Shown here one piece after another: positions 1 through 8,510 of a stretch of 64,000 nucleotides of DNA. The translations under genes were made by a program, and so were the position numbers. This DNA is from Sutterella sp. (GTDB lineage: Bacteria > Pseudomonadota > Gammaproteobacteria > Burkholderiales > Burkholderiaceae_F). The stretch is taken from positions 7,638-71,637 of the forward strand of contig DYBN01000027.1 of the NCBI GenBank assembly GCA_019418605.1. The letters are read 5' to 3'. The first letter of the stretch is position 1. The number at the start of each line of letters is the position of its first letter. The notes below the pieces were generated by a model. The model saw only the letters and a program-made list of their open reading frames with translations, had not been told where the DNA came from and did no database searches.

Positions 1-129
1 CATGGAAAGTGCAAATGCGCAGGCAGGAAAACGAAGTTTGTTTTGTCAAACTACAGGGGCAAGAGCGTTGAAACAAACGCCTTCAAAGCGCTCCTTGAGG
101 CGGCGCAGAAAGCGCGCGCCTTTGGCCCG

Positions 130-1089
130 CTAGGCGCTTAGCTTGTCGTAGAGCGCGCTGCGGCGGCTTTTGGACGCCTTGCCCGGCGGCTCGCCAAAGA
201 GCCGCTTGTACTCGCGGTTAAATTGCTGCGGACTCTGGTAGCCCACGGCGTAGGCCGCGGAATTGACGTCGCCGTCGCCGCGCAGCAAAAACTGCTGTGC
301 TTCATACAGGCGCAGCCGCTTTTGGTACTGCAGGGGCGAGAGCGAGGTGAGCGCCTTGAAGTGCCTATGAAAGGTGGTGGGAGCCATCCCCGCGGTCGAG
401 GCGAGCTTGTCGATGTCAAGCGTCTCCCGGAAGTTTTCCCGCAGCCACCTGATCGAGCGCCGGATGCGCTGGCCGACCGTGCCCGGCGCGTAGAGCGCGC
501 GAAGCGACTCGCCGCCGCCCGTCATCAGCGCGAGACAGTGGATGTCGCGCACGACGATGGGCGAGCGCAGCGCGCACTCGCCCGGGCGCTCAAGAAGCGA
601 GAGCAGCCGCGCGAAGTCTTCCATCAGCTCAAGGGGAGAGGGCTCGACGTGAAACACTTCGGAGGGCTCGGGGAGGTCAACGGTGTCCTGCGCCAGTAGC
701 TCGGCCAAAAGCGAGGGATTAAGCCGCAGCGAGAGCGACACGAAGGGGCGCGAGGGCCGCACGTCGACGAGCTCATAGGCCGTGGGCATGTCCACCGAGG
801 TGACGATGACAGACCCCGTGCCGTAGTCGTAGGACTTCTCGCCGATTAAAAGATGCTTGCGTCCTTGCAGAATGAGCCCCACCGAGAGTACGTAGAAGCA
901 GTTGGTGACCTGCCGGGGCTGCTCGACGTAAGAGAGGTGCAGGCCTTCAATTTCTTCTTCGACGTTGCGCCCGGACTGCACGAGACGGCGCACGCGCTCG
1001 ATCATCTCAAGCCGAAGGGTTTCAATGCGGGCGGCTTCGGGCGACGCATCTGCGGCGGCCGCAGGCGTCAATTCGATGTCTGCTGTCAC
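130..1089 (-). CDS. AraC-family transcriptional regulator
   Basis: A 319-residue regulator with an N-terminal cupin-like AraC_N region (about residues 40-190) and a C-terminal pair of helix-turn-helix motifs (about residues 210-310; the second HTH is marked by AYAVGYQSPQQFNREYKRLF, the classic AraC signature). Translation starts at GTG, with GAGGGAG about seven bases upstream. It is the last gene of a same-strand string behind iadA, the deaminase and the SAH hydrolase-like gene (99 bases after iadA stops). It may control that string, but the ligand cannot be read from sequence. The family assignment is firm; the target is inference. Confidence 0.9.
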   Translation of the reverse strand: MTADIELTPAAAADASPEAARIETLRLEMIERVRRLVQSGRNVEEEIEGLHLSYVEQPRQVTNCFYVLSVGLILQGRKHLLIGEKSYDYGTGSVIVTSVDMPTAYELVDVRPSRPFVSLSLRLNPSLLAELLAQDTVDLPEPSEVFHVEPSPLELMEDFARLLSLLERPGECALRSPIVVRDIHCLALMTGGGESLRALYAPGTVGQRIRRSIRWLRENFRETLDIDKLASTAGMAPTTFHRHFKALTSLSPLQYQKRLRLYEAQQFLLRGDGDVNSAAYAVGYQSPQQFNREYKRLFGEPPGKASKSRRSALYDKLSA

Positions 1090-1188
1090 GGTAGGGCTCC
1101 CTCAAAAAAAGAAAAACACGCAAAGGACGTTTGTCTTTGTGCGGGACGTGCGGGGCGCTCTCCGTGCAGGACCGCCCCGGTCAAAAGT

Positions 1189-2343
1189 TTAGGGCTTTTG
1201 CGCGAAGGCGCCGCAGGCGAGGATTTCTCCGCCGCGCATGAGGATCTTGCCGCGGCTTGCGACGAACACCGGCGCAAGCTCCTGCGTCAGCAGACAGACG
1301 TTGGCGCAGGCGCCGGGGCAAAGAACGCCTTGGCCCGCGAGCCCCAGGTGCCGCGCGGGGTTGCGGGTAATGAGCGACAAGGCGTCGGATATCGCCACGC
1401 CGTGGCTGCCCGCAAGCGCGCGGACAGTATCGAGATTGCCTTCAAGGCCGATCACTTCAAAGCCCGTGCGCACGCCCGCATCGTCAAAACGCGGCTTGGC
1501 GCCGTGCCCGTCGGTTGAAAGCGTGATGCGCTCGATGTCGACGCCCTCGGCAAGCGCCGTGGCAACCGACTGTGCGGCGGGCTCGCAGGCGCAGCCCCCG
1601 CCCGTGGTGAAGTCGATCATGCCGCCTGCGCGCGCAAAGCCGCAGGCCCGCTCGAGAATTTCGTGCGAGCGTCCGCAGTGCGTGGGCAACACGTGCTCCT
1701 TGAGCGCAAAGCCGCGCGCCTCGATCTCTTCAAAGAGATCAAAGGTCGAGACCAGATCCCCCAGGTGCACGTGCAGCAGCCCGCGTTTGCCTGCGAGCGT
1801 GCCCGCAAGACGAATGTCGGCCAGCAGGCTCAGAATCGACTGCATGTCGGGAAAGGAGCCGAACGTGTCGCCCAGGGCCACCTTGACGCCCAGGCACTCG
1901 GGCACGCAAAAGAGATCGTCCATCACGCTGCGCGTGAGCGTCACGGGCGGAAAGCGGTAGTTGGAGGTGTACATCCAGGCGTTGAGACCTTCGCACTGAA
2001 GGCCCCGGATCGTGGCAAGCAGATTGGGCAGCGATCGGGAGATGACGTCGGTGCCGAGCACGCCCGCAACGCACGTCGTGCCGGTGGCGACAAGCTCCGC
2101 GGCCTGCACCTGCGGGGCTCTCGTGGCCGGGCCGCTCACGCCCCCTCCGCCCGTAACATGCACGTGCAGATCAAAAAAGCCGGGCGCGGCAACAAGGCCC
2201 GAGGCGTCGATCACCTCCATGTCCGGGAGCACCGCCGTGAGGTCGGGCCCCACGGCAAGGATGCGGTCGGCGGCAATGAGAATGTCTGCGCGCCCGATGT
2301 CTTCGGGCGTAAAGACGCGTGCGTTTCGAATCAAGCAGGCCAT
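1189..2343 (-). CDS. iadA: isoaspartyl dipeptidase (beta-aspartyl-peptidase), M38 family
   Basis: This 384-residue amidohydrolase matches IadA in length and motifs. Visible metal-site elements are HVHVTGGGG near residue 60, a GVKVAL lysine that would be the carboxylated bridging residue, LHVHLGD, PTHCGR and STDGHG. The family cleaves isoaspartyl dipeptides arising from protein damage or peptide degradation in the cytoplasm. The ATG is preceded by AAAGGGAGAG. It lies 66 bases after the deaminase gene on the same strand, so co-transcription is likely. Function is inferred from family motifs. Confidence 0.88.
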   Translation of the reverse strand: MACLIRNARVFTPEDIGRADILIAADRILAVGPDLTAVLPDMEVIDASGLVAAPGFFDLHVHVTGGGGVSGPATRAPQVQAAELVATGTTCVAGVLGTDVISRSLPNLLATIRGLQCEGLNAWMYTSNYRFPPVTLTRSVMDDLFCVPECLGVKVALGDTFGSFPDMQSILSLLADIRLAGTLAGKRGLLHVHLGDLVSTFDLFEEIEARGFALKEHVLPTHCGRSHEILERACGFARAGGMIDFTTGGGCACEPAAQSVATALAEGVDIERITLSTDGHGAKPRFDDAGVRTGFEVIGLEGNLDTVRALAGSHGVAISDALSLITRNPARHLGLAGQGVLCPGACANVCLLTQELAPVFVASRGKILMRGGEILACGAFAQKP

Positions 2344-2409
2344 CGGAGAACTCTCCCTTTAATTTCGTGAAAAGGCCTGCGGGCGAAGCCGCAGGCAAAG
2401 CGGCGGGCT

Positions 2410-3651
2410 TTAAGGCGCAAGACGCGCCACCGACTCGCGGGCCTTGGCAAGGATTTCCTCTTCGCCCTCGACGACGCCCTTTTTCATCAGGAACCTGCCG
2501 TCGCACAAAACGCTTGAGACGGCGCGGCTGTCGGCTGCGTACACCCAGTTGCTCACAAGGTTGTAGCAGGGCGCAAGACGCTCGTTGTCGAGGTCAAGGA
2601 GCACGGCGTCGGCCAGCATTCCCTTTGCAATGCGCCCGGCCTCAAGGCCAAAGGCGCGCGCGCCGTTTTCCGTGGCCCAGGAAAAGACCTCGGAGGCGGG
2701 CAGCGTCTGGCTTGAGCCCGAGACCTTGGCTAAAAGCGAGGCAAACTTCATCTCCTCGCGCATGTCGAGATTGTTGTTTGAGCTCGTGCCGTCGGTGCCG
2801 ATCGTGACGTTGCAGCCCGAAGCCGCAAAGGCGGCCGCCGGGAAGATGCCCGAGGCAAGCTTCATGTTCGAGCAGGGGTTGTGCGCGATCGACACGCCCC
2901 GCTCGGCCATGATCTGCATCTCTTCGGGATCGACGTGCACGCAGTGCGCGGCAATGACGTTGGGGCCGAGCACGCCGAGCTTGTCAAGCCACCGCACGGG
3001 GCTCATGCCGTAGGTCTTGATGCAGTCTTCGACTTCGCGGCGCGTTTCCGAGACGTGCAGCGTGAGCCGCTGGCCGTTGTCGCGGGCTGCCTGCGCGCAG
3101 CGCTGCAGCAGCTCGGGCCCCGCGGTGTAGACCGCGTGGGGAGCAACGACAAGCTCGATGCGGCCGGCGGCCGGGCTCTTCCAGCTCGCGAGAAACTCAA
3201 GGTCGCGCGCAATCTGCTCGGCGCCGAGCCGGTCCATGAGCGAGACGCCGATTGCGGCGCGAATGCCCATCTCTTCGGCTGCGCGCACGGTCTGCTCCAC
3301 CATCCAGTACATGTCGCAGAAGAAGGTGGTGCCCGAGCGGATCATTTCGAGAATGGCAAGGCGGCTGCCGTTGTAGATGTCTTCGGGCTTCATGCGGGCT
3401 TCAAAGGGCCAGATGTGGTCGTTGAGCCAGGCAAAGAGCTCCATGTCGTCGGCGTAGCCCCGAAGCAGCGTCATGGCCGCGTGCGTGTGGGTGTTGAAAA
3501 AGCTCGGCACGATGGCTTCGTTGGAGGCGTCGTAGACGTCGTCGGCCTCCGTGCCGGGGGCCGCATTGAGATCGGCAAAGCGGCCGTCCTTGATGAGAAT
3601 GTTGGTGCGCTCGCCCGCGAGCGTGACGTTTTCAATGAGAAGCGAAGACAT
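2410..3651 (-). CDS. amidohydrolase, S-adenosylhomocysteine / methylthioadenosine deaminase type
   Basis: A 413-residue TIM-barrel amidohydrolase of the MtaD/SsnA group. Zinc ligands and catalytic residues are visible: NTHTHAAMTLLRG near residue 60, HVSETRREVEDC with the catalytic glutamate region, AHCVHVD and GTDGTSSNNNLDM. Members convert S-adenosylhomocysteine or 5'-methylthioadenosine to the inosyl compounds; some paralogues act on other purines. The ATG has AAGGA about ten bases upstream. The next gene upstream in the same string is an SAH hydrolase-like protein, which strengthens an SAH-related role, but the exact substrate cannot be fixed from sequence. Confidence 0.82.
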   Translation of the reverse strand: MSSLLIENVTLAGERTNILIKDGRFADLNAAPGTEADDVYDASNEAIVPSFFNTHTHAAMTLLRGYADDMELFAWLNDHIWPFEARMKPEDIYNGSRLAILEMIRSGTTFFCDMYWMVEQTVRAAEEMGIRAAIGVSLMDRLGAEQIARDLEFLASWKSPAAGRIELVVAPHAVYTAGPELLQRCAQAARDNGQRLTLHVSETRREVEDCIKTYGMSPVRWLDKLGVLGPNVIAAHCVHVDPEEMQIMAERGVSIAHNPCSNMKLASGIFPAAAFAASGCNVTIGTDGTSSNNNLDMREEMKFASLLAKVSGSSQTLPASEVFSWATENGARAFGLEAGRIAKGMLADAVLLDLDNERLAPCYNLVSNWVYAADSRAVSSVLCDGRFLMKKGVVEGEEEILAKARESVARLAP

Positions 3652-3717
3652 CGGTCGGAGTCCTTTGGAAACGAAAAACGAAAAAATGAAGTTCGGCCGC
3701 GGCCGCTTTGCGGGGCC

Positions 3718-4788
3718 TTAAATGTAGGCAAGCTCCCTGCCGATCGTTCCGTCGCGGCGCGTGACCTCAAGCAGCGCCTCTTCAATGTCGGCGGGCGGCT
3801 CGATGAGGCCCTTTTCCTGCGGGTGCTCGATGAGATAAAGAGCGCCCGCGTTGTGCAGCGCCATCGTGGCGTCGATGTAGCGCAGCTGCGTGGGGTCGTG
3901 CAGGATGAAGTTAAGGGGCCGTTTTTCTTCGAGCACGCGTTCGGCGGGAACGTCCGGCCCGAACTCGTCTTCAACGCCCATGTTGGCAATGAGAGCGTGC
4001 GAGGAGAGAAAAACCTCGGCCGGGCAGCTCTCGCGCAGGGCGCCCGCAACGCCCGTGGCCGTGACGACGGCGTCGGCCTCAAGCACGGCCTCGCGGATTG
4101 CCGCGCGGTCGTCGGCCGCAATGACGCGTGCGGCAAGAGAGGCCGTCTGCGGCGTGATGTCCGCGGGCCGCGTGACGACGGTCGTCTTGCAGCCGTAGTG
4201 GTGCGCCCAGGCAATGAGCCCGGAGCCGACCTTGCCGCTGCCAAAGACAACAAGCTTTTTGCCGGCGAAGTCGCCGTGGCCGAGCTCGCGCATGGCGCGA
4301 AAGTAGCTCTCGCCCGTGCCAAGCGACGTTTCGATGCGCTTGATGCGGCCTGCGTCGGCAACGAACACGGGCTTGTCGGCAAAGCGGTATTTGTCAACGC
4401 CCGAGCGCGTGAGCTCGACGTAGCCGATGCGCGCAGGGGTGTTCGAGAAGGCCGCGGCGCAGTCAAGCACGAGGTCGATGGGGCCAAAGGAGCCTTTTTG
4501 AGCTTCCTGAGGCGTCAGAACGGGGATGCCGGCGTCTTTCAAAAAGCGCACCGATTCCGCGTTTGCGGGCATGACGTCGTCGACGCCGACGAGAAGCCGC
4601 GCGCCGGCAGCCAGAAGCGAGACGTACTTTGTGAAGGTGTTGTCAAAGACGGGCGTGGCGTCAAGAATCGTGCAGCCCGCAAGGGGCCGGCTTTGCGCCC
4701 AGGCCTGCGCCTGAAAGCGGCCGGCCGGGTACTCGCAGGGGGCGTAGAGCGCGTCTATGCGCGAAGTGAGTGCGTCGATGGGGTGCAT
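3718..4788 (-). CDS. S-adenosylhomocysteine hydrolase-like NAD-binding protein
   Basis: The C-terminal half carries the AdoHcyase NAD-binding fold (KLVVFGSGKVGSGLI, a GxGxxG-type nucleotide loop) and an ending that resembles SAH hydrolase. At about 356 residues it is much shorter than classical SAH hydrolases (about 430-470). The segment aligned with the catalytic stretch reads IKRIETS where AhcY has KSKFDN, and the N-terminal adenosine-binding motifs are divergent. Two starts are possible: the ATG used here, where the SAHH-like sequence begins (HPIDALTSRIDALY), or an in-frame ATG at 4830; neither has a clear Shine-Dalgarno. Paired with the downstream deaminase, it may hydrolyse S-inosylhomocysteine rather than SAH. 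That is inference. Confidence 0.7.
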   Translation of the reverse strand: MHPIDALTSRIDALYAPCEYPAGRFQAQAWAQSRPLAGCTILDATPVFDNTFTKYVSLLAAGARLLVGVDDVMPANAESVRFLKDAGIPVLTPQEAQKGSFGPIDLVLDCAAAFSNTPARIGYVELTRSGVDKYRFADKPVFVADAGRIKRIETSLGTGESYFRAMRELGHGDFAGKKLVVFGSGKVGSGLIAWAHHYGCKTTVVTRPADITPQTASLAARVIAADDRAAIREAVLEADAVVTATGVAGALRESCPAEVFLSSHALIANMGVEDEFGPDVPAERVLEEKRPLNFILHDPTQLRYIDATMALHNAGALYLIEHPQEKGLIEPPADIEEALLEVTRRDGTIGRELAYI

Positions 4789-4879
4789 GAAAAGCGGGGA
4801 AAGAAAAAAGCCGGGGCAAAAGGGGCGCATCGCAGGCCACGGGCCCCGCCCGGCGCCTTGTTTAAAGCTGCCGGCTCAG

Positions 4880-4885
4880 ATTGTA
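4880..4885 (-). promoter_or_regulatory. -10-like TACAAT element for the SAH operon
   Basis: Read on the minus strand, the site is CTACAAT, about 50 bases before the first possible start of the SAH hydrolase-like gene. The same CTACAAT heptamer recurs upstream of several other genes in this window. No convincing -35 box is seen at the right spacing. Confidence 0.4.
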
Positions 4886-5007
4886 GCGGCCGGGCCGGAG
4901 CCGGGAGCCTGCGCGGGACCGGGGGTGAGTTTTGGCTGCGCCCGCACGCAGCGCGCCGGCGCGAACGGCTGGTGTCGCGCGAAGAGACCCAAAATCGAGC
5001 TAAAGCC

Positions 5008-5036
5008 TTGACATTGTTTGAGAAAAAGGAGAAAAT
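5008..5036 (+). promoter_or_regulatory. candidate promoter of the str operon
   Basis: A perfect TTGACA -35 box is followed after 17 bases by GAAAAT, a four-of-six match to TATAAT. It lies about 190 bases before rpsL and is the best sigma-70 candidate in the gap. Confidence 0.5.
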
Positions 5037-5224
5037 CAACATCTTTTCCGGGACAGCATAAACGCGGAAGGGGGCCGCATGCCCTTTTCACGCGGCTTTT
5101 GCGTCTTTGGAAAAGGCACAAATTTTTCACCAGCAACACATCCGTTTCAAGCCCGTCCGGCAGTGCCGAGGACGCATCTGCGGCCGGGGGAGGGCGGATG
5201 GATTTTTGAATAAATACGGACACT

Positions 5225-5602
5225 ATGCCCACTATTAATCAGCTTGTGCGCAAGCCTCGCGAGCTCACGCACGACAAGAGCAAGAGCCCTGCTCTGAAGA
5301 ACTGCCCGCAAAAGCGCGGCGTCTGCACCAAGGTCTACACGACCACCCCGAAGAAGCCGAACTCGGCTCTGCGCAAGGTCGCCAAGGTGCGCCTGACCAA
5401 CGGCTTTGAAGTGATTTCCTACATCGGCGGCGAAGGCCACAACCTGCAGGAACACTCCGTGGTGTTGATCCGCGGCGGCCGTGTGAAGGACTTGCCCGGC
5501 GTGCGTTATCACATCGTGCGCGGCTCTCTGGACACCCAGGGCGTCAAGGACCGCAAGCAGGCCCGTTCGAAGTACGGCGCCAAGCGCCCGAAGGCAGCGT
5601 AA
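5225..5602 (+). CDS. rpsL: 30S ribosomal protein S12
   Basis: The 125-residue protein matches S12 throughout (PTINQLVRKPR start, TPKKPNSALRK, RGGRVKDLPGVRYH). It sits in the decoding centre of the small subunit. Lys43 and Lys88 are both wild type, so no classical streptomycin-resistance substitution is present; Asp89, the methylthiolation site in many bacteria, is conserved. It opens the str operon rpsL-rpsG-fusA-tuf. Confidence 0.98.
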   Translation: MPTINQLVRKPRELTHDKSKSPALKNCPQKRGVCTKVYTTTPKKPNSALRKVAKVRLTNGFEVISYIGGEGHNLQEHSVVLIRGGRVKDLPGVRYHIVRGSLDTQGVKDRKQARSKYGAKRPKAA

Positions 5603-5773
5603 TTCGCGGCGACAGTTTGTCAGCCGTAGAAGGACGGTCCCGCTTATAGGACCGAGTAAGTCGCAGCCCTGATGGTGCTGCAGGAAAAAAGAAAGAGCGG
5701 CGCCGCTTAGTTAGAGAAAAGATCGCGGCAGCCCGCTTCAACTAAAGACTGAAGACAACGAAAGAGGAAAGAA

Positions 5774-6244
5774 ATGCCCCGTCGTCGCGAAGTACCCAAG
5801 CGTGAGATTCTCCCTGATCCGAAGTTCGGCAGCGTGGAAATCTCCAAATTCATCAACGTTGTGATGCTTGACGGCAAGAAGGCCGTCGCAGAGCGCATCG
5901 TCTACGGCGCCCTGCAGCAGATTGAAGAAAAGACCGGTAAGAACGCCCTCGAAGTGTTCACGACCGCACTCAACAATGTCCGTCCGCTCGTGGAAGTCAA
6001 GAGCCGCCGCATCGGCGGCGCCAACTACCAGGTGCCGGTTGAAGTGCGTCCCGTGCGCCGCATGGCTCTGGCCATGCGCTGGCTGCGCGAAAGCGCCAAG
6101 TCGCGTTCCGAGAAGTCCATGCCCCAACGCTTGGCTGGTGAGCTGTTGGATGCTGCAGAAGGCCGCGGCGGCGCTATGAAGAAGCGCGACGAAGTGCACC
6201 GCATGGCCGAGGCCAACAAGGCCTTCTCGCACTTCCGCTTCTAA
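5774..6244 (+). CDS. rpsG: 30S ribosomal protein S7
   Basis: A 156-residue S7 (start PRRREVPKREILPDPKFGS; conserved RRIGGANYQVPVEV). S7 nucleates assembly of the 30S head and in E. coli also represses its own operon. The start follows AAAGAGGAAAGAA. The 171-base gap after rpsL contains no reading frame but could hold an S7 control site, by analogy with E. coli; that was not shown here. Confidence 0.98.
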   Translation: MPRRREVPKREILPDPKFGSVEISKFINVVMLDGKKAVAERIVYGALQQIEEKTGKNALEVFTTALNNVRPLVEVKSRRIGGANYQVPVEVRPVRRMALAMRWLRESAKSRSEKSMPQRLAGELLDAAEGRGGAMKKRDEVHRMAEANKAFSHFRF

Positions 6245-6265
6245 TACTTCGATTAACCTCCGGAC

Positions 6266-6291
6266 ACGCAGGACCCCGACGGGTCTTGCGT
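6266..6291. promoter_or_regulatory. rpsG-fusA intergenic hairpin
   Basis: Eleven-base arms (ACGCAGGACCC and GGGTCTTGCGT, one G-T pair) enclose a CGAC tetraloop. It lies between the rpsG stop and the fusA start and has no T-tract behind it, so a terminator is unlikely. An mRNA control or processing structure in the str operon is the more natural reading. Confidence 0.5.
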
Positions 6292-6312
6292 TCCCCACTA
6301 TAGAGACAAGTC

Positions 6313-8415
6313 ATGGCTCGTACTACTCCGATCTCGCGTTATCGCAACATCGGTATTTCCGCCCACATCGACGCGGGCAAGACCACGACGACCGAACGCA
6401 TTCTGTTCTTCACGGGCGTCAACCACAAGCTCGGCGAAGTGCACGACGGCGCCGCCACCATGGACTGGATGGAACAGGAACAGGAGCGCGGCATCACGAT
6501 TACTTCGGCCGCCACCACCTGCTTCTGGCGCGGCATGGACATGCAGTTTCAGCCGCACCGTCTGAACATCATCGACACCCCGGGGCACGTCGACTTCACC
6601 GTTGAAGTTGAACGCTCCATGCGCGTGCTCGACGGCGCCGTGATGGTGTACTGCGCCGTGGGCGGCGTGCAGCCGCAGTCGGAAACGGTCTGGCGTCAGG
6701 CCAACAAGTATCACGTCCCGCGCATCGCCTTCGTCAACAAGATGGACCGCACGGGCGCGAACTTCTTCAAGGTCGTCGACCAGATGAAGACCCGTCTGAA
6801 GGCGCATCCCTGCCCCATCGTGATCCCGATCGGCGCCGAGGACAAGTTCCAGGGCGTGGTGGACCTCATCAAGATGAAGGGCATCATTTGGGACGAAGCG
6901 AGCCAGGGCACCAAGTTCAACTACATCGACATTCCCGCCGATTTGGTCGACACGGCCAATGAATGGCGCGAGAAGATGATCGAGATGGCCGCCGAGGCAA
7001 GCGAGGAGCTCATGAACAGCTACCTCGAAAACGGCGAGCTGTCGGAAGCCGACATCATCAAGGGCATCCGCGCCCGCACGATCGCCGGCGAAATCCAGCC
7101 GATGTTCTGCGGCTCGTCCTTCAAGAACAAGGGCGTGCAGCGCATGCTCGACGGCGTGATCGAATTCCTGCCTTCTCCCGTTGACATTCCCCCGGTTCCG
7201 GGCTTTGACCTCAACGACAACGAAGTGCACCGCGAGGCCGACGACAACGCCCCGTTCTCGGCTCTGGCCTTCAAGATCATGACCGACCCGTACGTGGGCC
7301 AGCTCACGTTCCTGCGCGTTTACTCCGGCATCCTGAAGTCGGGCGAGACGGTGCTCAACTCCGTCAAGAACAAGAAGGAGCGCATCGGCCGTCTGCTGCA
7401 GATGCACGCCAACGAGCGCAAGGAAATCACCGAAGCCGAGGCTGGCGACATCGCCGCCGCCGTGGGTTTGAAGGACGTGACGACGGGCGATACGCTCTGC
7501 GAAGTCTCCGCTCCGATCATCCTTGAGCGCATGGAGTTCCCCGAGCCCGTGATCTCGCAGGCCGTCGAACCCAAGACCAAGGCCGACCAGGAAAAGATGG
7601 CGCTCGCCTTGGGCCGCCTCGCCCGCGAGGATCCGTCCTTCCGCGTGCGCACCGACGAAGAGTCCGGCCAGACCATCATCTCGGGCATGGGCGAGCTGCA
7701 CCTTGAAATTCTTGTGGACCGCATGCGCCGCGAGTTCGGCGTCGAGGCCACGGTGGGCAAGCCCCAGGTGGCCTATCGCGAGACGATCCGCTCGGTGGTG
7801 GAAAACGCCGAATGCAAGTTCGCCAAGCAGTCCGGCGGCCGCGGCCAGTACGGCCACGTGGTTTTGAAGCTCGAACCCCTGCCCGCGGGCGGCGGCTTCG
7901 AGTTCGTCGACGCCATCAAGGGCGGCGTGGTGCCGCGCGAGTACATCCCGGCGGTTGAAAAGGGCGTCGAAGACACCCTCAAGGCCGGCGTGCTTGCCGG
8001 CTACCCCGTGGTCGACGTGAAGGTGACGCTGCACTTTGGTTCGTACCACGAAGTGGACTCGAACGAAAACGCGTTCCGCATGGCTGCCTCCATGGCATTC
8101 AAGGACGGCATGCGCAAGGCAAACCCCGTGCTGCTCGAGCCGATCATGAAGGTCGAAGTCGAGACGCCCGAAGAGAAGATGGGCGACGTCATGGGCGACC
8201 TTTCGAGCCGCCGCGGCGTGATCCAGGGCATGGACGACCTGCCCGGCGGAGGCAAGGCCGTGCGCTGCGAGGTGCCGCTGGCTGAAATGTTCGGCTACTC
8301 CACGACGCTGCGCTCGCTCACGCAGGGCCGCGCGACCTACACGATGGAGTTCGATCACTACGCCGAAGCGCCGCGCAACGTGGCCGAAGCCGTGATCGCC
8401 GAGAAGACCAAGTAG
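6313..8415 (+). CDS. fusA: elongation factor G
   Basis: A full-length 700-residue EF-G. The GTPase P-loop AHIDAGKTTTTE, the switch II motif DTPGHVDF and the guanine-specificity NKMD are all present, followed by the standard domains II-V. It drives ribosomal translocation and, with RRF, recycling. It lies in the conserved str operon position after rpsG. Confidence 0.99.
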   Translation: MARTTPISRYRNIGISAHIDAGKTTTTERILFFTGVNHKLGEVHDGAATMDWMEQEQERGITITSAATTCFWRGMDMQFQPHRLNIIDTPGHVDFTVEVERSMRVLDGAVMVYCAVGGVQPQSETVWRQANKYHVPRIAFVNKMDRTGANFFKVVDQMKTRLKAHPCPIVIPIGAEDKFQGVVDLIKMKGIIWDEASQGTKFNYIDIPADLVDTANEWREKMIEMAAEASEELMNSYLENGELSEADIIKGIRARTIAGEIQPMFCGSSFKNKGVQRMLDGVIEFLPSPVDIPPVPGFDLNDNEVHREADDNAPFSALAFKIMTDPYVGQLTFLRVYSGILKSGETVLNSVKNKKERIGRLLQMHANERKEITEAEAGDIAAAVGLKDVTTGDTLCEVSAPIILERMEFPEPVISQAVEPKTKADQEKMALALGRLAREDPSFRVRTDEESGQTIISGMGELHLEILVDRMRREFGVEATVGKPQVAYRETIRSVVENAECKFAKQSGGRGQYGHVVLKLEPLPAGGGFEFVDAIKGGVVPREYIPAVEKGVEDTLKAGVLAGYPVVDVKVTLHFGSYHEVDSNENAFRMAASMAFKDGMRKANPVLLEPIMKVEVETPEEKMGDVMGDLSSRRGVIQGMDDLPGGGKAVRCEVPLAEMFGYSTTLRSLTQGRATYTMEFDHYAEAPRNVAEAVIAEKTK

Positions 8416-8441
8416 GCGAAAAGACTGAAATGAACCGGGAG

Positions 8442-8472
8442 GAAGGGATAAAATCTGAAGGATTTTCCCTTC
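8442..8472. promoter_or_regulatory. fusA-tuf intergenic hairpin
   Basis: The arms GAAGGGATAAAATC and GATTTTCCCTTC pair with a two-base bulge around the loop TGAAG. The right arm carries an internal T-run, so it could attenuate transcription between fusA and tuf or stabilise the message. Seen in sequence; role inferred. Confidence 0.4.
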
Positions 8473-8510
8473 TTCTCGACAAAACATTGAAAAGGATTTA
8501 AGGACCAAAA

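Larger units (their letters stand above)
4831..5224. other. intergenic region between SAH operon and str operon
   Basis: This 394-base divergent region holds the two promoter-like elements listed separately and no convincing open reading frame. The part before rpsL has no strong Shine-Dalgarno; the ATG of rpsL is preceded by ACGGACACT. The stretch would form a leader of roughly 180 bases ahead of rpsL. Confidence 0.6.

Noticed and set aside
1..129. left window edge
   Set aside because: No gene start, terminator or RNA gene could be supported in these 129 bases.
2881..5061. 726-residue plus-strand open frame
   Set aside because: It lies opposite the deaminase and SAHH-like genes; long antisense frames are common in GC-rich DNA and this one has no recognisable domain.
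6298..8508. 736-residue minus-strand open frame
   Set aside because: Exactly antisense to fusA with histidine- and alanine-rich content typical of a shadow.
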